Shown one piece after another: positions 1 to 6,159 of a stretch of DNA of 8,523 nucleotides. Origin of the DNA: Mycobacterium sp. (lineage in GTDB: Bacteria > Actinomycetota > Actinomycetes > Mycobacteriales > Mycobacteriaceae); NCBI GenBank assembly GCA_018500005.2, contig JAHBAP020000299.1, positions 1 to 8,523 of the forward strand, in the 5' to 3' direction. How positions within the stretch are numbered: position 1 is the first letter of the stretch; each line of letters starts with the position of its first letter. The notes under the pieces are model-generated. The model was given only the letters and a program-made list of their open reading frames with translations, was not told the DNA's origin and ran no database searches. Both the position numbers and the translations under genes were made by a program.

Positions 1-312
1 CCGGCGGCGCCGGGGCCATTCCCGCTGGCCGACCCGGTTGCCACGACAGGGCTGCTCCGCCGGGCCGGGTTCGCCGACATCTATCTGGAATCGGTGGACT
101 CCCCATTCGTCTTCGAGGGCGACGGAACCGCCGCGGCCGAACGGGTGCTCAGTGCGGGGCCACTGGGTGGGGTATTCCTCGGCGCCGACGAGGACCGCCG
201 TCGGGAAGTCATCGGCGCCGTCGTCGACGCACTGGAGCACCATCGGGGACCGGGCGGTATCGAGGTACCGGCAGCTTCGTGGTGCCTGACGGCGGTCAGG
301 CCCGAGGGTTGA
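1..312 (+). CDS. C-terminal part of a probable SAM-dependent methyltransferase (5' end outside window)
   Basis: Reading frame 1 is open from the left edge to a TGA at 310-312, giving about 103 C-terminal residues. The segment reads FPLADPVATTGLLRRAGF, then an acidic patch, a VLSAGPLGGVFLGADED stretch and an ending PAASWCLTAVRP. This resembles the C-terminal third of mycobacterial class I SAM-dependent methyltransferases: a 'LADP..(V/T)...L..AGF' helix, a substrate-side helical segment and a final strand near 'PAA.W.VTARR'. The SAM-binding glycine motif would lie upstream, so the assignment rests on the tail alone and the substrate cannot be guessed. The last ten codons and the stop lie inside the first copy of a 31-bp tandem repeat. 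It is convergent with the serine hydrolase gene, with 65 bp between their stops. An internal GTG at 94 is not a believable start because similarity extends upstream of it. Confidence 0.62.
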   Translation, partial: PAAPGPFPLADPVATTGLLRRAGFADIYLESVDSPFVFEGDGTAAAERVLSAGPLGGVFLGADEDRRREVIGAVVDALEHHRGPGGIEVPAASWCLTAVRPEG

Positions 313-366
313 GTGCCTGACGGCGGTCAGGCCCGAGGGTTGAGTGCCTGACCGCGGTCAGGCCCG
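282..366. repeat. Three tandem copies of a 31-bp unit, each with an inverted repeat
   Basis: Copies start at 282, 313 and 344 with an exact 31-bp period. Copies 1 and 2 (282-312 and 313-343) are identical over the full unit. Copy 3 matches over its first 23 bases (344-366) with one change, G to C at 353, and then diverges; a further TCAGGC fragment follows at 371-376. Each copy contains GCCTGAC and GTCAGGC arms. Copy 1 is the 3' end of the methyltransferase reading frame including its TGA, so the array probably arose by tandem duplication of the gene's 3' end. There are no spacers between copies. Confidence 0.93.
284..363. terminator. Probable bidirectional terminator: three consecutive 7-bp hairpins
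   Basis: Three hairpins with GCCTGAC/GTCAGGC stems lie at 284-301 (loop GGCG), 315-332 (loop GGCG) and 346-363 (loop CGCG). The third is an 18-bp perfect palindrome. They sit between two convergent 3' ends (TGA at 310-312 on plus, TAA at 380-378 on minus), and being symmetrical they can form in transcripts from either side. No T-rich tail follows on either strand, so these are not classical U-tract intrinsic terminators. Hairpins without U tracts have been proposed as mycobacterial terminators, but their efficiency is debated. The first hairpin is inside the methyltransferase coding region. Confidence 0.55.
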
Positions 367-377
367 GTGGTCAGGCC

Positions 378-1574
378 TTAGCACAGTGCCTTGTAGGTCC
401 GCCGGACGAACTTCGGCTGTACCGACTGCAGTCGCGCCAGCGTGGTGTTGCCGGCCACCGCCGCGGCCGCCGACGACAGATCCGGGAAGTTCTGGATCAG
501 GTAGATCAGGATCAGGTCGTTCTCCGGGTCGGCCTGCCACCAGGTCCCGTACGCGCCCGGCCAGCTGAACGTTCCGCGGCCGCCCGGGCCGAACAACTGG
601 GTGGACTTCGAGGGATCGGTCACCACCGACAGGTTCAGGCCGAACCCGCGGCCGATCCAGAACGGCATACCAAGGAACGGGTGGCGTTTCTGATCCGCGC
701 TGAGTTGGTCGGTCCGCATCAGCCGCACCGATTCCTCGGAGAGCACGCGTACGCCCTCGACCGCGCCGCCGCCCAGCAGCATCCGGGCGAACCGCAGATA
801 GTCGTCGGCGGTCGACACCAGGCCCGCCCCGCCCTGACAGAACCGGGGCTCCTTGACCGGGATCGGGCCCATCGCGTCGTGCCGCAACCCGCCATCGCCG
901 AGGCGGTACATCGTCGCCGTCCGCGGCCGTTTCTCCGGGGAGACGTAGAAGCCGGTGTCGGCCATCCCCAGCGGCCCCAGTATCCGCTCGGTCAGGACGT
1001 CTTGCAGGGATCTGCCCTCGATCCGGGACAGCAGGATGCCCAGCACCTCGGTGGCCTGGCTGTAGGTCAGCCGATCGCCGGGCTGGTGGACCAGCGGAAG
1101 TGCGGCCACTTCGGCCAGCCAGTCGTCCTGGTCCTGGCGCAGCGACACGTGCGCGTAGGCGCGGCCGATGGGGCCGCCGACCGAGAACGAATAGGCCAAA
1201 CCGCTGCGATGGGTCATCAGGTCGTCGATGGTGATCGCACGGGTGGCCGGCACCGTGTTGTCCAGCGCGCCGGTCGGGTCGACCAGCACCCGCATATCGG
1301 CCATCTCGGGCAGCCACCTGGTCACCGGGTCGGTCAGGGCGATCCGGCCCTGCTCGACGAGCGTCATGGCCGCCGCCACCGTGACCGGTTTGGTCATGGA
1401 GGCGATCCGGAAGACGGTATCCCGCTGCATCGGTAGCTTCGCCTCGACGTCCCGGAAGCCGATTTCGTTGGCCTGCAGCACATCTCCGCGGTGCCAGACC
1501 AGGGTCACCGCCCCGGAGAGCAGTCCGGCGTCGACCGCTTCGGCGATCGAGGACTTGTTGTCGGCGAGGCTCAC
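378..1574 (-). CDS. Serine hydrolase of the beta-lactamase / class C-like esterase superfamily
   Basis: The product is 398 residues and looks like a beta-lactamase-fold serine hydrolase of the EstB/family VIII esterase or DD-peptidase-like kind. The nucleophile motif SMTK is at residues 59-62, in the context FRIASMTKPV. The second motif is YSQ at 171-173, followed by ATEVLG. A GGAG loop lies at 248-251. The region usually holding the third (KTG or W-G-G-like) motif reads FSWPGAYGTWW at about 336-346. No signal peptide or membrane segment is visible, so it is probably cytoplasmic. The length fits the family, which includes the LipD/Rv1367c-type proteins of M. tuberculosis. Physiological substrate is unknown; ester hydrolysis is more likely than beta-lactam resistance. 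The start is GTG at 1574-1572, with no Shine-Dalgarno but a TAGACT -10 element seven bases upstream, which suggests a leaderless mRNA. It is divergent from pyrR, and nothing seen ties it to pyrimidine metabolism. The C-terminus ends in Lys-Ala-Leu-Cys. Confidence 0.88.
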   Translation of the reverse strand: MSLADNKSSIAEAVDAGLLSGAVTLVWHRGDVLQANEIGFRDVEAKLPMQRDTVFRIASMTKPVTVAAAMTLVEQGRIALTDPVTRWLPEMADMRVLVDPTGALDNTVPATRAITIDDLMTHRSGLAYSFSVGGPIGRAYAHVSLRQDQDDWLAEVAALPLVHQPGDRLTYSQATEVLGILLSRIEGRSLQDVLTERILGPLGMADTGFYVSPEKRPRTATMYRLGDGGLRHDAMGPIPVKEPRFCQGGAGLVSTADDYLRFARMLLGGGAVEGVRVLSEESVRLMRTDQLSADQKRHPFLGMPFWIGRGFGLNLSVVTDPSKSTQLFGPGGRGTFSWPGAYGTWWQADPENDLILIYLIQNFPDLSSAAAAVAGNTTLARLQSVQPKFVRRTYKALC

Positions 1575-1581
1575 CGGCGCG

Positions 1582-1587
1582 AGTCTA
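1582..1587 (-). promoter_or_regulatory. Candidate -10 element for the serine hydrolase (leaderless start)
   Basis: On the minus strand TAGACT matches the mycobacterial SigA -10 pattern TANNNT. It ends seven bases before the GTG start at 1574, so transcription would begin at or one base before the start codon. No ribosome binding site occurs upstream of that GTG, which fits leaderless translation, common in mycobacteria. No good -35 hexamer is present at the usual spacing. A TANNNT match alone is weak evidence; its placement is what supports it. Confidence 0.42.
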
Positions 1588-1595
1588 CGACCGGG

Positions 1596-1604
1596 TGTTA
1601 GTCT
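1596..1604 (+). promoter_or_regulatory. Candidate extended -10 promoter of the pyr operon
   Basis: TGTTAGTCT is an extended -10 element (TGN followed by TAGTCT, matching TANNNT). Transcription would start near 1610-1612 and give a leader of about 50 nt that contains the whole PyrR-binding hairpin. The -35 position (about 1576-1581, GGCGCG) has no consensus, which an extended -10 can tolerate. That upstream region overlaps the hydrolase -10 element on the other strand, so the two promoters may exclude each other. The start site is inferred from position only. Confidence 0.42.
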
Positions 1605-1619
1605 GCCGAGCAGTCGACA

Positions 1620-1654
1620 TCCTTTAACGATCCGTCCGGCGAGGCGGAGAAGGA
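1620..1654 (+). promoter_or_regulatory. PyrR-binding RNA hairpin that sequesters the pyrR ribosome binding site
   Basis: The leader RNA can form a two-part stem-loop. The upper stem is TCCGTC (1631-1636) with GGCGGA (1643-1648), closed by the hexaloop CGGCGA (1637-1642), which fits the CNGNGA loop of PyrR-binding sites. The lower stem is TCCTT (1620-1624) with AAGGA (1650-1654), separated from the upper one by an asymmetric internal loop (TAACGA, 1625-1630, opposite G1649). The order TTTAA, TCCG, GGCGAGGCGGA, AAGG parallels the Bacillus binding-loop consensus as I remember it. The lower stem covers most of the AAGGAGGT ribosome binding site (1650-1657), so bound PyrR should block translation of pyrR and, by coupling, the genes behind it. 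No separate terminator hairpin follows, which argues against Bacillus-type attenuation. As I recall, PyrR-dependent translational repression has been shown in M. smegmatis. Confidence 0.87.
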
Positions 1655-1656
1655 GG
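1651..1656 (+). promoter_or_regulatory. pyrR ribosome binding site AGGAGG
   Basis: A near-perfect Shine-Dalgarno lies four bases before GTG 1661 and ten before GTG 1667. Neither spacing is ideal, so it does not settle the pyrR start. It pairs with 1620-1624 in the PyrR hairpin. Confidence 0.8.
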
Positions 1657-1660
1657 TCTG

Positions 1661-2233
1661 GTGCAGGTGGCTACCACCGACCGGGAACTCATGTCCGAGG
1701 CGGACGTCGGGAGAACCATTTCCCGCATCGCCCACCAAATCATCGAGAAGACCGCACTCGACGGCTCCGATGCCCCCCGGGTGGTTCTGCTCGGCATCCC
1801 GACCCGCGGCGTCACGCTGGCGAATCGCCTGGCGGCGAAAATCAACGAATTCTCCGGTGTCACTGTCGCTCGCGGCGGCCTGGACATCACGCTCTACCGC
1901 GACGACCTGGACATCCAGCCGCCCCGCGCGCTGGAGGAGACCTCGATCCCGGCAGGCGGTATCGACGGCTCCCTGGTGATCCTGGTCGACGACGTGCTCT
2001 ACACCGGTCGCTCGGTCCGCTCGGCGCTGGACGCGCTGCGCGATATCGGCCGCCCGAAAGCGGTGCAACTGGCGGTGCTGGTCGATCGTGGTCACCGCGA
2101 ACTGCCGGTCCGCGCCGACTACGTCGGCAAGAACGTGCCCACCTCGCGGAGTGAGAACGTCAAGGTGCGCCTGGTCGAGGACGACGAGGTCGAAGGCATC
2201 TGGATCGCGCCGCAGGGAGGTCCCCAGCGATGA
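1661..2233 (+). CDS. pyrR: PyrR: bifunctional pyr operon RNA-binding regulator / uracil phosphoribosyltransferase
   Basis: PyrR senses UMP/UTP and binds pyr leader mRNA; members of the family also convert uracil plus PRPP to UMP. The product is 190 residues from GTG 1661, close to the roughly 193 of M. tuberculosis PyrR. It has the type I phosphoribosyltransferase fold: a GIPTRG loop at residues 45-50, [10 protein letters not shown] at 74-83, and the PRPP-binding motif [13 protein letters not shown] at 106-118 with paired acids D110-D111. The family signature [15 protein letters not shown] occupies 148-162, and basic residues (R163, K168, R170) may face RNA. A second GTG at 1667, giving a start MATTDREL, is equally plausible, so the N-terminus is uncertain by two residues. 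It is the first gene of the operon, has its own binding hairpin directly upstream, and overlaps pyrB by four bases (ATGA). Confidence 0.97.
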   Translation: MQVATTDRELMSEADVGRTISRIAHQIIEKTALDGSDAPRVVLLGIPTRGVTLANRLAAKINEFSGVTVARGGLDITLYRDDLDIQPPRALEETSIPAGGIDGSLVILVDDVLYTGRSVRSALDALRDIGRPKAVQLAVLVDRGHRELPVRADYVGKNVPTSRSENVKVRLVEDDEVEGIWIAPQGGPQR

Positions 2234-3186
2234 CGACCAGACATCTGCTCTCGGCGACGGATCTGAGCCGTGACGAGGCCGTCGCGATCCTCGACAATGC
2301 CGATCGCTTCCGGTCGGCTCTGCTGGGCCGTGAGGTCAAGAAGTTGCCGACCCTGCGCGGCCGGACCATCATCACGATGTTCTACGAGAACTCCACCCGA
2401 ACCCGGGTGTCCTTCGAAGTTGCCGGCAAGTGGATGAGCGCCGACGTGATCAATGTCAGCGCCTCGGGTTCCTCGGCGGCCAAGGGGGAGTCGCTGCGCG
2501 ACACCGCCCTGACCTTGCGGGCGGCCGGGGCCGACATGTTGATCATCCGGCATCCGGCCTCCGGCACGCCTCAGCAGTTGGCCCAGTGGACGGCCGAACC
2601 CGGCGGCGGGGGTCCCTGCGTGGTTAACGCCGGAGATGGCACCCACGAGCATCCGAGCCAGGCATTGCTCGACGCGCTGACCATCCGGCAGCGACTGGGC
2701 GGCATCGAGGGCCGCCGGGTGGTGATCGTCGGCGACATCCTGCACAGCCGGGTGGCCCGATCCAACGTCGCACTGCTCAACACCCTGGGTGCCGAGGTGG
2801 TGCTGGTCGCACCGCCCACGCTGCTTCCGGTGGCGGTGGGCGAGTGGGGGCACGCGACCATTTCCCACGACCTGGATGCCGAACTGCCCGCCGCCGACGC
2901 GGTGATGATGCTGCGGGTGCAGGCCGAGCGGATGAACGGCGGATTCTTCCCCTCCGAGCGGGAGTACTCGGTCCGTTACGGATTGTCCGACCGCCGCCAG
3001 GGGATGCTGCCCGAGCATGCGGTGGTGCTGCATCCCGGCCCGATGCTGCGCGGTATGGAAATCTCGTTCGCTGTGCCGGATTCCTCGCAGTCGGCTGTGC
3101 TGCAACAGGTTTCCAACGGTGTGCACGTCCGGATGGCGGTTCTGTTCCATCTGCTGGTCGGCACGGATGAGGCGGTGAACGTATGA
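2230..3186 (+). CDS. pyrB: Aspartate carbamoyltransferase, catalytic chain
   Basis: PyrB catalyses carbamoyl phosphate plus L-aspartate to N-carbamoyl-L-aspartate, the committed step of UMP synthesis, in the cytoplasm. It has 318 residues, normal for the family. The carbamoyl-phosphate motif STRTRVSFE is at 55-63, the K85 loop AAKGES at 83-88, RHP at 107-109, HPSQALLD at 141-148 and the domain-hinge segment [13 protein letters not shown] at 167-179. The aspartate-side signatures are MLRVQAER (227-234) and HPGPMLRG (268-275). Leu replaces the Asn seen in many HPGPMNRG versions; I recall the same Leu in M. tuberculosis. No pyrI regulatory subunit gene is present, so control probably comes from PyrR and not from allosteric chains. 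The ATG at 2230 overlaps the pyrR TGA, and GGGAGG at 2215-2220 is its ribosome site, nine bases upstream. Confidence 0.98.
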   Translation: MTTRHLLSATDLSRDEAVAILDNADRFRSALLGREVKKLPTLRGRTIITMFYENSTRTRVSFEVAGKWMSADVINVSASGSSAAKGESLRDTALTLRAAGADMLIIRHPASGTPQQLAQWTAEPGGGGPCVVNAGDGTHEHPSQALLDALTIRQRLGGIEGRRVVIVGDILHSRVARSNVALLNTLGAEVVLVAPPTLLPVAVGEWGHATISHDLDAELPAADAVMMLRVQAERMNGGFFPSEREYSVRYGLSDRRQGMLPEHAVVLHPGPMLRGMEISFAVPDSSQSAVLQQVSNGVHVRMAVLFHLLVGTDEAVNV

Positions 3187-4523
3187 GCGGTCCGCAGGGT
3201 GGGAACGAAGCGACTCGGGAATTGAATCCGGCGGTACTCATCAAGGGGGTACGGCTCTACGGCGAGGGCGACCCGGTCGATGTGCTGGTGGCCGATGGTC
3301 AGATTGCCGAGATCGGCCCCGGCATCGAGGCCCCTGGCCGCGTCACGGTGATCGACGCCCCCGGGCAGGTCCTGCTACCCGGGCTGGTGGATCTGCACAC
3401 CCACCTGCGCGAGCCGGGCCGCGAGTACGCCGAGGACATCGAAACCGGTTCGGCGGCAGCGGCACTCGGCGGCTACACCGCGGTGTTCGCGATGGCGAAC
3501 ACCGATCCGGTCGCCGACAGTGCGGTGGTCACCGACCATGTGTGGCGGCGCGGGCAGCAGGTCGGCCTAGTCGATGTGCACCCCGTCGGCGCGGTGACCC
3601 AGGGCCTGGAGGGCAAACAACTCACCGAGATGGGACTGATGGCGGCCGGCGTCGGCCAGGTCCGGATGTTTTCCGACGACGGCTTCTGCGTGCACGACCC
3701 ATTGGTGATGCGGCGCGCCCTGGAGTACGCAGCAGGTTTGGGCGTTCTGATCGCCCAGCATGCCGAGGAACCCCGACTGACCGCCGGTGCGGTCGCCCAC
3801 GAGGGGCCCAACGCCGCCCGGTTGGGGCTGGCCGGGTGGCCGCGGGCCGCCGAGGAGTCGATTGTGGTCCGCGACGCGATTCTGGCCCGTGACGCCGGTG
3901 CCCGGGTGCATATCTGCCACGCCTCCACCGCCGGAACGGTGGAGATCCTGAAATGGGCCAAGCAGCAAGGGATCTCGATCACCGCGGAGGTCACTCCGCA
4001 CCACCTGATGCTCGACGACAGCCGGCTGTCCAATTATGACGGCGTCAACCGGGTCAACCCGCCACTGCGGGAGGCCTCCGATACCGAGGCGCTGCGGCAG
4101 GCACTGGCAGACGGTGTGATCGACTGCGTTGCCACCGATCACGCCCCGCACGCCGATCAGGAGAAGTGCTGCGAGTTCGCGATAGCCCGGCCGGGCATGC
4201 TGGGCCTGCAGACCGCGCTGTCGGTGGTGGCGGCGACCATGGTGAAACCCGGACTGCTGGACTGGCGCGGCGTCGCGAAGGTAATGAGCGAGAATCCCGC
4301 CCGAATCGCGCGGCTGGAAGACCAGGGCTGCCCGCTGGAGGTGGGGGAGCCGGCCAACCTGGTTGTGGTCGACGCGGACGCGACCTGGACGGTACAGGGC
4401 TCCGAGCTGGCAAGTCGTTCGGCGAACACCCCGTATGAGGCGATGACGCTGCCCGCCACGGTCACCGCCACCTTGCTGCGGGGACGGCTCACGGCCCGGG
4501 ACGGCAGGGCCAACCCAGCGTGA
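3183..4523 (+). CDS. pyrC: Dihydroorotase, type I
   Basis: PyrC is a zinc amidohydrolase that cyclises N-carbamoyl-aspartate to dihydroorotate, the third step of UMP synthesis. The 446-residue protein shows the metal motif [10 protein letters not shown] at 70-79 (H72, H74), the FSDDG segment at 163-167, H193 in AQHAEE, H246 in ICHAST and D319 in ATDHAPH at 317-323. The FSDDG acidic residue in place of a carboxylated lysine points to the type I family. NPPLRE at 292-297 is also typical. The ATG at 3183 overlaps the pyrB stop (ATGA). This start gives about 15 residues more than the M. tuberculosis protein (430 aa by my recollection); the extension [14 protein letters not shown] has low complexity and could be untranslated if the TTG at 3222 were used, but no convincing ribosome site precedes that TTG. 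Type I enzymes often associate with PyrB, which fits the adjacent gene. Confidence 0.98.
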   Translation: MSGPQGGNEATRELNPAVLIKGVRLYGEGDPVDVLVADGQIAEIGPGIEAPGRVTVIDAPGQVLLPGLVDLHTHLREPGREYAEDIETGSAAAALGGYTAVFAMANTDPVADSAVVTDHVWRRGQQVGLVDVHPVGAVTQGLEGKQLTEMGLMAAGVGQVRMFSDDGFCVHDPLVMRRALEYAAGLGVLIAQHAEEPRLTAGAVAHEGPNAARLGLAGWPRAAEESIVVRDAILARDAGARVHICHASTAGTVEILKWAKQQGISITAEVTPHHLMLDDSRLSNYDGVNRVNPPLREASDTEALRQALADGVIDCVATDHAPHADQEKCCEFAIARPGMLGLQTALSVVAATMVKPGLLDWRGVAKVMSENPARIARLEDQGCPLEVGEPANLVVVDADATWTVQGSELASRSANTPYEAMTLPATVTATLLRGRLTARDGRANPA

Positions 4524-5038
4524 ACACGCCTACCGTCATCGGCACCTTCGTCTTCGGATTCCTGATCGTGGTGTTGATCGGCGTGGTGATCCGGCGGATG
4601 TTGCGGGGCTGGAGGCAGCGGGCCGATCGTCAGGTACAACTCATCGGCGACCTGCCGAGCATGCCCGACGCCGTCGGGCGGGCCGCCATCTCGCCCACCC
4701 GCGGCCTCTACCTCGGCTGCACTCTGGCGCCCAACTGGCTGGAACGGGTGAACGTCGGCGATCTCGGTTACCGGTGCAAGGCGGTGCTGACCCGCTACCC
4801 CGAAGGGATCCTGGTGGAACGGTCCGGAACCGGCCCGATCTGGATCCCGGAGGCGGCGATCGTCGGCATCCGGACCGAGCGCGGGCTGGCCGGCAAGGTT
4901 CTGCCCGCAACCCGGAGCGATACCGGCGGCGGGATCCTGGTGATCCGCTGGCGGTTGCCGGCCGGAACCGAAATCGACACCGGCTTCCGCGGCGACGACC
5001 GCGGCGACTATGCCCCATGGATAGGAGCGTCAGCGTGA
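4520..5038 (+). CDS. Small membrane-anchored PH-like domain protein of unknown function
   Basis: The 172-residue product has one hydrophobic segment at residues 6-24 ([19 protein letters not shown]) followed at once by a basic stretch ([13 protein letters not shown]). By the positive-inside rule the rest should be cytoplasmic. The remainder (about 40-165) is soluble and beta-rich, with the series [54 protein letters not shown] and a late ILVIRW strand. I recognise it as the PH-like protein found at this place in M. tuberculosis (Rv1382) and in related actinobacterial pyr operons. Older databases call it an export, membrane or transporter protein without evidence. It has no catalytic motif. 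Its GTG start overlaps the pyrC stop (GTGA), and its own stop overlaps the carA start, so it is co-translated with the pathway. A role in tethering or regulating pyrimidine enzymes would be inference. No strong ribosome site precedes it. Confidence 0.88.
   Translation: MNTPTVIGTFVFGFLIVVLIGVVIRRMLRGWRQRADRQVQLIGDLPSMPDAVGRAAISPTRGLYLGCTLAPNWLERVNVGDLGYRCKAVLTRYPEGILVERSGTGPIWIPEAAIVGIRTERGLAGKVLPATRSDTGGGILVIRWRLPAGTEIDTGFRGDDRGDYAPWIGASA
5023..5027 (+). promoter_or_regulatory. carA ribosome binding site AGGAG
   Basis: AGGAG lies seven bases before GTG 5035 and supports that codon over the in-frame ATG at 5017, which has no comparable site upstream. It lies within the last codons of the PH-like gene. 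Confidence 0.75.
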
Positions 5039-6159
5039 CCCAAAAGCAGGCCGTCCTGGTACTCGAGGACGGACGCGTCTACACCGGTGTCCCCTTCGGA
5101 GCGGTCGGCCAGACACTCGGCGAGGCGGTGTTCTCCACCGGCATGTCCGGCTACCAGGAGACCCTGACCGACCCCAGCTACCACCGCCAGATCGTCGTCG
5201 CCACCGCGCCGCAGATCGGTAACACCGGCTGGAACCGCGAGGACGCCGAGAGCCGGGGGGACAAGATCTGGGTAGCGGGTTACGTCGTCCGCGATCCGTC
5301 CCCGCGGGCGTCGAACTGGCGGGCTACCGGCACCCTCGATGACGAACTCATCCACCAAGGGGTGGTCGGGATCGCCGGAGTGGACACCCGGGCTATCGTC
5401 CGTCACCTGCGCACCAAGGGTTCGATGCGGGCCGGGGTCTTCTCCGGGCCGGCACTGGCCGAGCCTGACGAACTGCTGCGCCGGGTGTGCGACCAGCCCA
5501 GCATGCTGGGGGCCGATCTCTGCGGCGAGGTCAGCACCGATGAGGGCTACGTCGTGGAAGCCGAAGGCCCGCATCGTTTCACCGTCGCCGCGCTGGATCT
5601 CGGTATCAAGACCAATACCCCGCGCAATTTCGCGGTGCGCGGGATCCGCACCCACGTGCTGCCGTCGTCGGCCACCTTCGACCAGATCGCCGACCTATGT
5701 CCGGACGGGGTGTTCCTGTCCAACGGGCCGGGGGACCCGGCTACCGCAGACCGGGTCGTCGGGGTGACCCGCGAGGTCCTCGGTGCCGGAATCCCGCTGT
5801 TCGGAATCTGTTTCGGCAATCAGATCCTCGGTAGGGCGCTGGGCCGGAGCACCTACAAGATGGTGTTCGGCCACCGCGGTATCAACGTCCCGGTGATCGA
5901 CCATGCGACCGGGCGGGTCGCCGTCACCGCGCAGAACCACGGCTTCGCGCTGGAGGGTGAGGCGGGGGAGCGGTTCGACACCGACTTCGGCGCGGCCGTG
6001 GTCAGCCACACCTGTGCCAATGACGGAGTCGTGGAAGGTGTGAAACTCGTTGACGGGCGCGCCTTCTCGGTGCAGTACCACCCGGAGGCGGCCGCCGGCC
6101 CGCATGACGCCAACTACCTCTTCGACCAGTTCGTCGACCTGATGGGGGGCATCAAGTGA
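5035..6159 (+). CDS. carA: Carbamoyl-phosphate synthase small subunit (glutamine amidotransferase)
   Basis: CarA hydrolyses glutamine and passes ammonia through a tunnel to CarB. It is 374 residues, against about 376 in M. tuberculosis. The N-terminal CarA-specific domain runs from [13 protein letters not shown] to about residue 175, with [19 protein letters not shown] at 31-49. The C-terminal class I amidotransferase domain (about 182-370) carries SNGPGDP at 229-235, the nucleophile C259 in GICFGNQ at 257-263, and H349 and E351 of the triad in QYHPEA. GICFGNQ departs from the usual GIC(L)GHQ, but I recall the same in M. tuberculosis, so it is probably lineage-specific and active. The start was set at GTG 5035 because AGGAG lies seven bases upstream and its GTGA overlaps the preceding stop. 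The frame is open much further upstream (an ATG at 5017 and beyond), but that part overlaps the PH-like gene and does not resemble CarA. Confidence 0.97.
   Translation: MTQKQAVLVLEDGRVYTGVPFGAVGQTLGEAVFSTGMSGYQETLTDPSYHRQIVVATAPQIGNTGWNREDAESRGDKIWVAGYVVRDPSPRASNWRATGTLDDELIHQGVVGIAGVDTRAIVRHLRTKGSMRAGVFSGPALAEPDELLRRVCDQPSMLGADLCGEVSTDEGYVVEAEGPHRFTVAALDLGIKTNTPRNFAVRGIRTHVLPSSATFDQIADLCPDGVFLSNGPGDPATADRVVGVTREVLGAGIPLFGICFGNQILGRALGRSTYKMVFGHRGINVPVIDHATGRVAVTAQNHGFALEGEAGERFDTDFGAAVVSHTCANDGVVEGVKLVDGRAFSVQYHPEAAAGPHDANYLFDQFVDLMGGIK

Noticed and set aside
282..366. CRISPR-like array from regularly spaced repeats
   Set aside because: The 31-bp units are directly adjacent without unique spacers, there are only three, and no cas genes are present. 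Copy 1 is the coding 3' end of the methyltransferase.
358..1317. 319-codon minus-strand frame overlapping the serine hydrolase
   Set aside because: It is a shifted-frame shadow of the hydrolase on the same strand. Its product is Arg/Pro/Gly-rich with no family motif, whereas the other frame has the SMTK and YSQ motifs.
681..1436. 251-codon plus-strand frame antisense to the hydrolase
   Set aside because: A product of codon-position GC bias opposite a real gene; low-complexity His/Gln/Arg-rich protein, no ribosome site and no recognisable domain.
1614..1642. Promoter with -35 TCGACA (1614-1619) for pyrR
   Set aside because: TCGACA is five of six to consensus, but at 16-18 bp spacing there is only GC-rich hairpin sequence and no -10. 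Transcription from there would also remove the PyrR hairpin.
2119..3150. 343-codon minus-strand frame opposite pyrB
   Set aside because: Antisense to a fully motif-supported pyrB; composition is His/Gln/Gly-rich, typical of GC-rich shadow frames.
4774..5034. Upstream extension of carA giving a 461-codon protein
   Set aside because: The frame is open but the added residues are Arg/Pro/Gly-rich, unlike CarA, and overlap the PH-like gene. GTG 5035 has AGGAG seven bases upstream and matches family length.
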